Assembly: GCA_023375785.1 (NCBI GenBank)
Contig: SZWC01002426.1
Coordinates: 107,688 to 152,871 of the forward strand
Origin: Penium margaritaceum
Lineage: Eukaryota > Streptophyta > Zygnematophyceae > Desmidiales > Peniaceae
Length of the DNA: 45,184 nucleotides
Direction of reading: 5' to 3'
Position 1 is the first letter of the stretch. Each line of letters starts with the position of its first letter. Below the pieces are notes generated by a model. That model saw only the letters and a program-made list of their open reading frames with translations, was not told the DNA's origin and did not search any database. A program made the position numbers and the translations under genes. Positions 28,746 to 39,374 of this stretch are shown here, piece after piece.

Positions 28746-29800
28746 CATGGCAACCACAACGGAGCAAGAGAGCAGCTGTGACGTCCCCCTCAAGTTTGAT
28801 GGGAGGGACTTTCCCTTGTGGAAGTGGCAGGTCGAGATCTTCCTCAACTAGAAGGGATTGCGTGAGCTGGTCCATGGTAAAGAGAAGTCTCTTGCAGCGC
28901 CCGCAACGGCCGTGGAGGTGGAGGCATTCGAAAAGCGAAACAAAGAGGCGCTTTCTCACGTCGGCGTTGTGCCTGGCATAGTGTGCTCAAATCCAAGGAT
29001 GCACATGGGCATCAAGGGCTTGGGAGAGGCTCTACACCGCACACGACCCTCCTTCTCTTTAGCAATGTGACTCGGCGAGCGAAGAGGCAGCACAAGTGGT
29101 CAGCGACCGGTGGACTGTATCCACCGGGAGGGAGCAAGGGACGTGTCTACAACACCAACCCTGATCGTCTGCTCTCATAGAGGAGAGGGAGCTCAAGGGG
29201 AGGAATGGATGCATCCATGCCATGCCATAAAGGGAGAGTGTCATTGCTGTGGCCATGAGGGCCACTAGAAAAGGGATTACACAACGGGAGCTGCAGATCT
29301 AGCAATAGAGGTGGAAGAAGGGCAACAAACCAACGTGATAGCCGCCGACTTCATGCTGTCCACAAATGAGGCTGAGATGGAAAAACCTGAGGCGGGAGAG
29401 CGGCAGACGTGTCTAGTGCAAGGAGGCTCCAACAGGTCCCAAAAGGGGGCCTGCTACAATGGTGGCCAGAGAGGCCACTGGAAAACGACATGCATAGCGG
29501 ACTCCAACAAGCACGTTGGAAGAGGTAGACAGGTCGAAGCAGTCGTTGAAAGACCGGGCAGCAGTGATCAGCTCCAAGATGTGAGGGCTGATGTAGTCAA
29601 GAACCATAGGCCATGCTGTGGGCATGGAACCTCCACAACCTCCAACATTGAGCTGAAGGCACAAAACCAAGATGGGATTGATGTTGTTCATCTCAATGGA
29701 GGTGATTTGCTCTGAGGAGGAAAAATGAGGGTGGAGGAGTCGGCCAAGAAGAGGGGCACCAAGGAGAGGAAGCTCTAAGTGCCTGAATTGGTGACTGAGG
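28746..29800 (+). pseudogene. Copia-type gag of element J
   Basis: The start reads MATTTEQESSCDVPLKFDGRDFPLWKWQVEIFL, the classic opening of plant copia Gag (F-D/G-G-x-x-x-x-W-K), then a stop, KGLRELVHGKEKSL and VEAFEKRNKEALSH. Two zinc-knuckle remnants follow: 29239-29280 (C-x2-C-x4-H, last Cys changed to Tyr, with an internal stop) and 29452-29493 (second Cys changed to Gly). Between and after them lies a 134-codon frame (29311-29715) rich in Glu, Gly and Asn. Not functional. Confidence 0.75.
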
Positions 29801-30235
29801 TACTTTTCCTGATTCGCCTCATCAAGAAGGGACTCAAAGTGACCTTCACGAGGAAGGGATGTCTCAAAAAGAGGAGGGCAGTGGACATGTCGCGGCAGGT
29901 GGTGCGCAGAAAGGAGGTACATACCTAGTACGTACCAGCGTCTTCACAAGGAGCAGCCGTGAGTTCGACATTGGCAGCCGTTGGAGTAAGGAAGCGGTTG
30001 TAGCTGTGTCCAAGAAGGGGATACTTGAGAACGCCGCGGACAGTATAAAGGGCACCTTCTAGGCTGGATCGGTGGACCTGGACCATGAGGCACGCCATGC
30101 AACGGGAAGCCGTGTGATGTGTGCAAAGCCTCAAGAGGAGGCAAAAGAGGGTGTCTAGGTGGCAGACCAGCCAGGGGAGAGCATTGATGACAAAGAGCCT
30201 TGCTTTCCTAATGGGTAAAAAGGGCCCAACGCTAT
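29801..30235 (+). pseudogene. Remnant after gag in J, GAG-pre-integrase-like
   Basis: VLFLIRLIKKGLKVTFTRKGC resembles the protease tail of copia polyproteins (usually VLYVPGL..L.. then F...GC), and AAGGAQKGGTYLV resembles the start of the GAG-pre-integrase domain. Frames then fall apart. No integrase core follows. Weak similarity judged by eye. Confidence 0.35.
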
Positions 30236-30239
30236 ACAA

Positions 30240-30700
30240 GTGGTGAACCGGTGCCACAAGGCAGGTTGTAAGGGTGCTTCCGCGTTCCATGGGGGAACAA
30301 TGGTGGCGTCTTGGAGGACTATGTAGCAAAAGTAGGGTAGCATTAGGGTGAGTCCTCAAGCGGAGTCCGAGGGGCTCTGTGCCTTGGCTAAAGGGGAGCT
30401 GCTACACCAACAAGATGGTCAAAATCTGACGGCTCAGGGGCCGGTACCAGGTGCTGGCGCCTCGCGTGTGCAGGACTCCACTTTAATGCCTGAGGAGGAG
30501 GAGAGTGGCGGCATGATGCCGCGCTCTCAACCGGAGGATAAAAGGCTCCGGGCTGCAGAGGTGGTGAACCGTGACCACGAGACAGCTACAAAAGGGGTCG
30601 CAAAGCCTCAAGAGGAGGCGTTGGTGGTGGGAAGGAGGACAACGCAGTAGAGGGAGGATACCATGAGGGCTATTCCTCAAGCTGAGCCTGAGGGGCTAAT
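30240..30700 (+). repeat. Imperfect tandem duplication, offset about 320 bp
   Basis: GTGGTGAACCG at 30240 recurs at 30562, and TCCTCAAGC-GAG-C-GAGGGGCT at 30352 recurs at 30672. The second stretch is diverged but collinear. Confidence 0.5.
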
Positions 30701-30719
30701 TGTAGCAGTAGACTAGGAC

Positions 30720-31080
30720 CAATAGCACCACGTTGCGGGAGGCCGGAAGTATGGTTAATCATGTCCTTTTTATACACTCCGTAATATGTGCATGGTACAA
30801 GCATGCATTTGTAGTTTCCCAGAATGTTAGGTAGATCCAAGCATACTTGTGTCCACACATATATGTTTGTACACTACATGAGTACTTTTCATGTGATTTT
30901 TTATGGAGCAAGAATCAAATGAACTCAATGAAAATAATGTCCATTCCTTTTTGTCTATTCTAGGTCTTTTAACGCACTTTTCACTACACAATGTATGCTA
31001 ACATTTCCATTTAGACACGTGGGGAATGCATTGTGTAAACATGGAAATGAGAGAGTCATTGATATCATTTGTAAAGCGGG
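30720..31080. other. Unassigned AT-rich spacer in J
   Basis: No frame of interest. 30990-31050 holds interleaved short inverted repeats (CATTTCCAT with ATGGAAATG; CACAATG with CATTGTG). It leads into the palindromic array. Confidence 0.4.
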
Positions 31081-34000
31081 GAGAATCGCTCGATACTCAT
31101 TGAGAGATCCCCCCTCCCCCAAACACCAAAAGCGTATTGGGGAGTGTACGTAGGAGTGTATGTGGTGCACTTGCTGAAAAATACACAAGTATGTTTGCAA
31201 ATGTAATTTCTATGAAATATCTCTTAGCGTTATACAATTGTATGTTTTTCATTACACCCCTCTCATACACTGCCTAATTCATGGCCTAATACACTTTTAC
31301 TTTTTTGGAGAGGGGGGAGGGTCTTTCGATATCCGTTGAGCCCATCCCCCCCCACCCCCTCCAACACCGAAAGTGGATTGGGGGAGTGTATGTGGGAGTG
31401 TATGTGGTACACGTGCTGAAAAACACACAAGTGTATTTGTAAATATCATTTCTACGAAACATCTCTTACCATACTATGCTTGTGTGTATTTTTATACACC
31501 CCTCTCATACACTGCCCAATACATTGGCATGATACACTTTTACCTTTTGGAAGGGGGGGGGGGGTCGCTCGATATCCATCAAACCCATCTCTCACCCCCC
31601 CTCCCAAGCACCGAAAGTTTCTTGAGGGAGTGTATCTGGCAGTGTATGTGGTGCATGTGCTGAAAAATACACAACTGTATTCGCAAACGTTATGTCTACA
31701 AAACATCTCTTAGCGTAATGCATTTGTGTATTCTTCTATACACCCATTTCATGCACTGCCTGATACAATTCCACCTTTGGGAGAGGGGGGTCCCTCGATG
31801 TACGTCAAAACCCATCTCACCCACCCCTCCATACCGAAAGTGCATTGGGGGAGTGTATGTGGGAGTGTATGTGGTGCAAGTGCTGAAGAATACACAAGTG
31901 TATTTGCAAATGTTGTTTCTATGAAACATCTCTTCGCGTAATACACTTGTGCTTTTTTCTTTACACCCCTCTCATACACTGCCGAATACACGGGCGTGAT
32001 ACACTTTTACCTTTTCGAGGGGGGAGGGTCGCTTGATATCTGTCGAACCCATCCTCCAACCCCCCCCCCCCCCCAATTACCAAAAGTGTATTGGGGAAGT
32101 GTATGTGGTACACGTGTTGAAAAACACAGAAGTGTATTTGCAAATGTTATTTCTAAGAAACATATCTTAGCGTAATGCACTTGTGTTTTTGTGTACATAC
32201 CCCTCTCATAAATTGTCCAATACATGGGCCTGATACACTTTTCCCTTTTTGGAAGGGGGGGGGGGGGGGGGGGGGGNNNNNNNNNNNNNNNNNNNNNNNN
32301 NNNNNNNNNNNNNNNNNNNNNNNNNNNNNNNNNNNNNNNNNNNNGGGGGGGGGGGGGGGGGGGGGGGGGGAGGAGAGAGTCACTCGATATCCGTCGAACC
32401 CTTCCCCCCCCATTCCCAAAAACCATAAGTGTATTGGGAGATTGCATCTAGCAGTGTATGTGGTGCACGTGCTGAAAAATGCATAAGTTCATTCGCAAAT
32501 GTTATGTCTACAGAATATCTCTTTGTGTAATACACTTGTGCATTTTTCTATACACCCCTCTCACACATTGCCCAATACACTGGCCTGATACACTTGCACC
32601 TTTGGGGGGAAGGGGGGTCTCTCAATATCCGTCAAAACCCATCTCTCTCCCCCCTCCAACACCAAAAGTGTATTGGGGGAGTGTACGTGGGAGTGTATGT
32701 GGTGCAAGTGCTGAAAAATACACAAGTGTATTTGCAAAGATTATTTCTATGAAACATCTCTTAGCGTAATACACTTTTGTTTCTTTCTATGCACCCTCCT
32801 ATACACTCCCCAATACTCCGGCCTGATACACTTCTACCTTTTGGGAGGAGGGGGGTCGCTTGATGTATCCGTCGAACCCATCCCCCCTCCTAAACATCAA
32901 AAGTGTATTGGGGGAGTATATGTGGGAGTGTATGTGGTGCACGTGCTACAAAATACACAAGTGTATTCACACACATTGTTTCTACAAAACATCTCTTAAC
33001 ATAACAAACTTGTGTATTTTTTCTATACACCTCTCTCATACATTGTCCAATACACGGGCCTGATACACTTTTACCTTTGGGGAGGGGGGGGAGGGGAGAG
33101 TCACTCAATATCCGTCGAACCCATCTCCCCCCCCCCCTCCCAAACACCAAAAGTGGATTGGGGGAGTGTATATAGCAGTGTATGTGGTGCACGTGCTGAA
33201 GAATACATAAGTGCATTTGCAAATGTTATGTCTATGAAACATCTCTCAGCGTAATACACTTGTGCATTTTTCTATACGCCCCTCTCATACACTGCCCAAT
33301 ACAGTAGCCTGATACACTTTCACCTTTTGGGGGGAGGGGTCTCTCAATATCCGTCAAAATCCATCTCCCCCCTCCCCCAACACCATAATTGTATTGGGGG
33401 AGTGTATGTGGGAGTGTATGTGGTGCAAGTGCTGAAAAACACACAAGTGTATTTGCAAAGGTTATTACTATGAAACATCTCTTAGCGTTATACACGTGTT
33501 TCTTTTCCATACACCCCTCTCATACACTGCCCAATGCACGGACCTGATACACTTTTACCTTTGGGGGGAGGGGGGGGGGGAGGGAGGGTCACTTGATATC
33601 CGTCGAACTTACCTCCCCTCCCAAACACCAAAAGTGTATTGGGGGAGTGTATCTGGGAGTGTATGTGGTACATGTGCTACAAAACTCACAAGTGTATTCA
33701 TAAATGTTATTTCTACAAAAAAAACTCTTAGCGTAATACCCTTTAGGATTTTTCTATACACCCGTCTCATTCACTGCCCAATACACTGGCCTGATACACT
33801 GTTATCGTTGTTGAGGGGGAGGGGGAGGGTCTCTCAGTATCCGTCAAACCCATCTTCCACCCCCCCTAACACCAAATGTGTATTAGGACTGAGTATTTGG
33901 GAGTGTGTGTGGTGCAAGTGCTGACAAAGACACAAGTGTATTGGCAAATTCTATTTCTACGAAACATCTCTTAGCGCAATACACTTGTGTATTTTTATAC

Positions 34001-34187
34001 ACACCCCTCTCAAACATTGCAGAGTACATGGGCCTGATACAGTTTTACATTGTTGGGAGGGGGGAGGGAGGGTCTCTCAATATCCGTCGAGCCCATCCCC
34101 CACACCCCCCGCAAACACCAAAAGTGCATGTGGGACTGTATGTGGTGACCGTGCTGCAAGAGACACAAGTGTATTCGAAAGAAGAAA
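31080..34187. repeat. Array of thirteen ~245-bp palindromic repeats, three-unit higher order
   Basis: The marker GGGGGAGTGTATGTGGGAGTG, or a close variant, occurs near 31136, 31380, 31625, 31849, 32090, 32430, 32675, 32912, 33160, 33394, 33640, 33885 and 34125, a spacing of 224-248 bp except across the gap. Each unit has a G-rich and a C-rich block flanking a short centre with GATATCCGTC, and outer sequences on both sides carry ATACACAAGTGTATT-type words in inverted order, so each unit is a long imperfect hairpin. Unit types alternate A-B-C. Short Cys/Tyr/His-rich frames on both strands are by-products of the repeat. Confidence 0.85.
32259..32370. repeat. Poly-G tract with assembly gap (N68)
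   Basis: G run, 68 N at 32277-32344, then a further G run of about 26. It occupies the G-rich block of one array unit, so the gap is most likely unresolved poly-G. Confidence 0.9.
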
Positions 34188-34599
34188 AGACCCAAAACAC
34201 TAGAATGTGAGTTCGGATGGGTTCTAGCTACACCAAGTTCCGTGTCCAGAAATAGGTTTGTCTATTCATTTCAGTAGTAGCAGATTTCAGGTCTAAATAC
34301 AAATTTATGTCTTCTTCACCAAACTGTGAATGGAGTTGTGAAACAATGAACCATGGTTTTTTATTTGGTGTTAAGGATTTAGTTTTAATCCTTCCAGGAG
34401 CGTTCATGTGTTTAAGCATACAAATCCACTCTTATAACTATGAACAAACATTGAGCTTTAAATTGTGCTGTAACTTAAAAGAAGGTACCATGAAACTTCC
34501 AGATGCATACATTTGACCTGTACACTGTATGAAGAGTGTATGTTTTAGGGATGATTAACCATAAATGGGAGGCCGGACAGTGGAGGCATCGCAACAAAA
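34188..34599. other. Unassigned AT-rich stretch in J
   Basis: Nothing recognised; small frames only. GGATGATTAACCATAAATGGG marks the change back to GC-richer sequence. Confidence 0.4.
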
Positions 34600-35718
34600 G
34601 TGGATGGAGGTGGACTGGAGAGCTGCGTAACAAGAGGAGAGCAAAGGCAAGTGGATGAGCTATCCAAAGGAGAAAAACATGCTCAAGGAGGCATCAACGG
34701 TGGACCACACCTACAAGACAGGCCAAGAGGGTGCTGCCAAGTCCCATGGGCGATGTTGGCTGAGCGAAGGACCAGGTCAGAGGGTGCGGTCGAGTTGTTG
34801 TTGGCTCCAACTCCTCAAGGAGGAGGACAAACACTCAAGGGGTGTGCAACAGAGGATGGGACAGGTGTTTCGGCATCTATGAATTCCGTAAAACAGGTGG
34901 ATGATGCATGCAACATGCACAGTGTGGGACAGGGGAGTGGGACCTCCGTCTCTCCATATTCTCCAAAAGAGGGGTCGCAGGTGCATGAGAAGTGCGGCAG
35001 GGGAGCTGAGACCAAGGGACCGGCACCAGAAGACCTTCCTATGAGGGGAAGGCATGCATGTCAAGGACGTGCGACGAGGCGCTGGAAACAGTGCAGGTGG
35101 CGGCTAGAGGAGTAGTCGCAGCTGCAGCGTCATGGATCCCATGAGACTGGTTGCAACAAAGTGCAAGACATTATTGATAGTGCAGGCGGCATCGGCTTGG
35201 ACAATGTGTCACGCACAGAGGCGGTGCCGACAAGGGCCAAGATCAAAAGCATGAAGGCCTTGCAAGAAGGTGGAGGAGATGCGCAGCACACTAGGGCAAG
35301 CTTGCAAGGTGCTGAAGGCGTTGATAAACCAGGGGCACCACAAGCACAAGCAGAGGTGATGGAGGACTCAAAATAAGGTCCGAGGTCTCCGCAGACGGGG
35401 GAGGATGCCACAAGAGGTGTGGGTCTTCCACATCAGTTGGAGCAGCACAAATGAGGTGAGTTCTCCCAGGTTGTCTCAGGGAGGCGACCAAATTTCGTGG
35501 CAAGCAGCAACACCAACACATCAAAGGTCACAATGTAGGCCACGAGGACGTTGCCAAGTCCCGCACGGGGATACAAGTGATGACAACGGGGAGCAAGGCG
35601 TCCGCCGTTGCGTGTTGTGATTGGTGCAGGGAAGCTGAGGAGAGTTCCTCACAGTAGCATCTTGGCCGGGCAACGGAGCATGGCAGATGTTCAAGGACAT
35701 GGCATCATGGCTGCGATG
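34600..35718 (+). other. 3' internal region of J with Gly/Gln/Glu-rich frames
   Basis: The longest frame is 34600-35115 (171 codons), rich in Gly, Glu, Gln and Arg and without recognisable domain. Others at 35161-35376 and 35405-35620 are similar. Base composition matches the region around 29300-30700 of J rather than the array. No RT or RNase H motif is found where copia elements normally have them. I regard the frames as decayed element sequence. Confidence 0.4.
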
Positions 35719-35729
35719 CAGGGGGAGAT
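35719..35729 (+). other. Polypurine tract of element J
   Basis: CAGGGGGAGAT directly before TGTTAG, the usual copia arrangement. Confidence 0.75.
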
Positions 35730-36295
35730 TGTTAGAAAATTGTGCCCCCTTGCCATGGCTCCCATAGATCGTTTCCCTGTTTCAGCCAATGGGGAATGGT
35801 TGAACAACTAATCTGATTGCAGATATGGATTCCTTGGAATATTTCATGCAATATCAAGCTTTGAATAGCTTCATTTGAGTGAGTATTCAGAGAGATGGCT
35901 CCGCCCAAAGGTGGGGTGGTAGGCGGGTGGAATCTTGGATTCCGTCATGGGTGACGGGATAATTCCACCACAGTGGTCTAAGTTCGACTCCAATGGGCTC
36001 CAAAGGCACAAAGGCCATCAGGGAAGGGACGTGGGAGGCCTCTCTGATGTAGGAAAGGCCTCCTTCCATGTTTGAGGGCCAGGAAGGGCGCTTCGACCGG
36101 TCAGCGGTAAAGCGCTTCCCGTCAACTCCGTTTGTGGGCATGATGGACGGCTCCACCATGGGTCACTCCAATGGCCGTAGCAGGGGCTCTACTGCTCTGT
36201 TTTGAGCGTGCTTGGATGCATTGGAAAGCTCTAATCATAGGCTATAAGACTTTGATGTAATCCACTCTGAAAAACAACAATTCCCTCTTTAATGG
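35730..36295 (+). repeat. 3' LTR of copia-type element J
   Basis: TGTTAGAAAATTGTGCCCC; pairs with 27935-28500. The right border is uncertain by about 15 bp, and no clean 5-bp target duplication with GTGCG (27930-27934) was found. Confidence 0.8.
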
Positions 36296-36299
36296 CTCA

Positions 36300-37318
36300 T
36301 TTCTGGTTATGAACACGCCCTTCCTCCACAATGTGGAGATCATCCAAAAGGGTGTGAAGCTGCCTAATTGGCTGAATTTCATGGAGTACATCTTGCATAT
36401 AAACAAGGCGCCACTCAGTTAGTGGGATGACCTGGCCACAACACGACTTGAGGACAAGCTCTTCAAGTACGTGGTCAAGAGGGACACGTAGCAACCACAT
36501 CTTGAGTGGTAGCCCATGCCGTGGAAAACCTTCTATGCTATCATGTGTAAGAAGTGCATGTAAGGTGAGGAGGCGCTGTGTGACTTCAACAAGATCAATG
36601 ACTTCAGGCACCTGGGGAGCTCACTCCAGGCCTACTTGAGCGAGTTCATTGTACTTGTGGAGGAAGCCGACAGCTTCACCGAGGCCGATGGGACCCATAC
36701 CTTCAAGTACCCAGAGTGCTTATCGCTTGAGTACTTGTGTGATGGTCTGGCCAGTGAGAAGCTGAAGGAAAAGACCAACAGGATGGCAAACGAACAAGCT
36801 TGGACAATTTGGAGGGTGTTGTGCAACTAAATGAGGGAAGTGGATTCGACGAACCTGAAGCACTACTCTGATGCACGGCCAAATGCGCGTGCATAGCAAG
36901 GCCGCAACATGCGCATGGACGCTGTAGGGGTTGGTGGGTCAGCCGAACAGCGGGGCGGGACCAAGAGCAAGCAACCCTTAAACCCTCTAGCCAAGAAGGC
37001 TGGTGGGTTCAAAGTATAGCTACAACAACAAGTCCCCAACAACAAGTATAGCTACAACAATGACAAGCTACTGGCAATGCGTGAGCATCGCAATGCAACC
37101 TTCCGCGACTGGCTCTACCACAACTGTATACAGCCTTACCACTTTAGATCCCAGAATCCTGAGGCTGCTAGTGGTGGACAAGAGGCCGCGGCATTGGCCA
37201 TAGCCGCTGTACCTCGTTGGGATGGTGTAGCAGGAGGCTGTAGACAGGGTCGTGGTCAAGGCAATGAGCCTAGCCGTGGTAACGGACAGGGCCGTGGTAT
37301 GGGTTTTTCCCACCCCTG
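36300..37318 (+). pseudogene. Gag of element F, second part
   Basis: Continues the gag of F beyond the insertion of J: NTPFLHNVEIIQKGVKLPNWLNFMEYILHINKAPLS, stops, KTFYAIMCKKCM, LCDFNKINDFRHLGSSLQAYLSEFIVLVEEAD and SLEYLCDGLASEKLKEK. The order (a W-rich linker, then a long helix, then a LADGL-like turn) is that of a gypsy Gag capsid. It ends in a Gly/Arg/Gln-rich tail (GRGQGNEPSRGNGQGRG) without CCHC. Several stops. Confidence 0.6.
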
Positions 37319-37711
37319 AGTGATGTTAGTGGGAACCACTCAGGTGCAAAACTGGATCACGAGTGTGGGTTCATGTTTTCAGATGAGGACGTGAAACAAT
37401 TTGAGTTTTTGACGAGTTCAAATTTCTCTGTTGTTTTCTCTCCTCTTGTTGAGCCTCCTTCTATACTTGTTGACTGGCATTATCCACTAAACCCTCCATC
37501 TCTGGATGAGATGCATGATCCTACATGCTTAGTGGTAGCGACACCAACTACTGTGCAAGAGTTGTGTGACACAGTGATTGAAGCAAACATTCTTAAAGTC
37601 TTGAGTTCAATCACATTCACTGTACCCTTGGTCGACGATTTTGAGCCAGTCAAATTCAAAGATTAGAAGGTGTTAGCCAACTTGACACGTATCCACAAGA
37701 TGTAGACTCAA
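37319..37711 (+). pseudogene. Gag-protease linker of element F
   Basis: A 97-codon open frame (37373-37666) with SDEDVKQFEFLTSSNF and FTVPLVDDFEPVKF. No domain recognised; place and length fit the linker before protease. Confidence 0.45.
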
Positions 37712-38150
37712 GTGGGTGAATCATGGGAGCTGTGGCGCCCAACGTACAGATTCCATATTTATCACAAACTCAGCTTGTTATTGTCAAGCCTGTTCACTCA
37801 GAAGAGTGGAGGTAAGATGATGATACAAATCAAAGGACATCTAGTTGGTACTGTTCTGAACGTATTTGCTGACACTAGAGGTGATGAATCTTTTGCTAGC
37901 CTTGGCTTTATTTGACAAATGGACCTCAAATACGAACCATTGAATGGCACAATTGTCTTTGGTGACAACCATGCGGTACCCGTGATCGGTACCTGTAAAG
38001 CAATCTTTTCATTCAAGGTTACACGTAGATTGTCACATTGAAGGTACTCAACCTTCTTGACCTGTTCAATCCGGTGCTCGGCGACATGCTCTGTAACAAT
38101 AAGGCTCTCATGTGCTTTGACACCAAGCCCTCGATCCTTTAAAAGGGACA
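37712..38150 (+). pseudogene. Aspartic protease of element F, active site altered
   Basis: IKGHLVGTVLNVFADTRGDESFASLGFI, a stop, then QMDLKYEPLNGTIVFGDNHAVPVIGTCKAIF. The catalytic D-T-G appears as D-T-R. The VIGTC-A-I-F strand that ends gypsy proteases is kept. Confidence 0.65.
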
Positions 38151-38159
38151 ACATCGCTT

Positions 38160-39060
38160 TACATTGATTCCAGGTACAACATTGTCCTCAAGCCGGCTAA
38201 AATTCCATGCCAATTTGTCTGCAATGCAGGTGAAGGGACGTATTCGACAAGGGTGTCGATACGTCTTGACCCAGTTGTAGAAAGTGGAGGACAATGTGAA
38301 GGAAGACACATCACAATAGATCGAATCTCTACTAGCAGATTTCTCATATGTATTCCAAGACCCACCGGCTAAGCTTCTACCAGATACATAGGCCTTGCGA
38401 TTCCACTACAATCGAAGATGAATCCTCCATTCACACTCATGTATCACCTTAGTCCCAAAGAAAGACAAGAGACTGAATGCTAAATCAACGAGTACCTTGT
38501 AAAATGATTGATCTTGCCAAGTAGCTCACCATACAGTTCATCTTTCCTTATTGTGAATATAAAAGACGGTAGTTTACGCATGTATGTGGACAGCCGAGCG
38601 TTGAAAAAGCTGACGGTGAAAAATCGATTCCTGTTATTGCAGATTGAGGACGTGTTTGACCAACTGCAAAAGGTAAGAGTATTTTTTCCTTGGATTTGTC
38701 TCAAGGGTACCATCAAATCCACATCACCGAAGATGATGCTTCTAAAACAATATTTCAAACGCACACGGGACACTATTAGTTCTGGGTTTTGTGCTTCGGG
38801 CTAACGAACACCTCGACAATCTTCCAAGGAGAGATGAACCGAACAATCGCCTAACAACTCGGTCAGTTTGTGTTGTTTTACCTAGATGATATCCTAGGTT
38901 TTCTCAAAATCCATGAAAGATCACATAGAAAATCTATAAGAAGTCCTTGTGATATTTCGGAAACAGAAGTTCAATGCAAAAGAGAGCAAGTACAAGCTTG
39001 CGCAAGATGAGCTCAAATGCCTTGGACACGGATACTGACTTGAGGACGTTGAGCAGTCCT
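38160..39060 (+). pseudogene. Reverse transcriptase of element F, YLDD kept
   Basis: Pieces in order: LSPKERQETE; LILPSSSPYSSSFLIVNIKDGSLRMYVDSRALKKLTVKNRFLLLQIEDVFDQL (38508-38665), the finger/palm block with RMYVDSRALKK; then NNSVSLC and, in another frame, FVLFYLDDILGF with the catalytic YLDD intact at 38879-38890; then SMKDHIENL and FRKQKFNAKESKYKL. Stops and shifts between blocks make it inactive. The lineage differs from A, D and E (different LTR, linker and protease). Confidence 0.8.
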
Positions 39061-39068
39061 CATGCAGC

Positions 39069-39374
39069 ATGGTCATCCAGCATGAGAGTCGGAAGTTCAT
39101 CCCTACTGAGATACGGTACATGATTGGGGATCAAGAGCTTCTCACGGTGGTACAAACTTTCAAGATGTGGCGTTGCTACCTCGAGAGTACTGAAGGGGGT
39201 GTGATGGTCGTGACCGACCACAACCCATTGGTGTTTCTTGCAAACACAACTGAGCCTGTCAAGACAATAGGTGAATTTGAGCAAACACCTGAGCTGATTC
39301 TTGTTCACATGGGAATATCGGCCAACACGTATCAATGTGGCCGATCCACTAAGCGCATAGCCTGTGGAAAGTAA
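39069..39374 (+). pseudogene. RNase H-like domain of element F
   Basis: SRKFIPTEIRYMIGDQELLTVVQTFKMWRCYLEST, VMVVTDHNPLVFL, VKTIGEFEQTPELILVHMG. The E in DQELLTVV and TDHNPL are standard RNase H positions. Open for 101 codons. Confidence 0.8.

Noticed and set aside
31080..34187. Regular repeats as a CRISPR array
   Set aside because: Units are about 245 bp, diverged and palindromic, without short identical repeats and unique spacers, and the context is eukaryotic.
31373..34210. Many 60-100-codon frames with H-T/L-I-H-C-P-I-H patterns on both strands
   Set aside because: They recur with the palindromic repeat period and occur on both strands; they are by-products of the array.
34600..35115. 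171-codon Gly/Glu/Gln-rich frame as a possible captured host gene
   Set aside because: No domain, repetitive composition like the rest of J, and no splice or promoter evidence; kept only as element sequence.
27930..36305. A 5-bp target duplication for J
   Set aside because: GTGCG at the left has no match at any plausible right border, so none is claimed.
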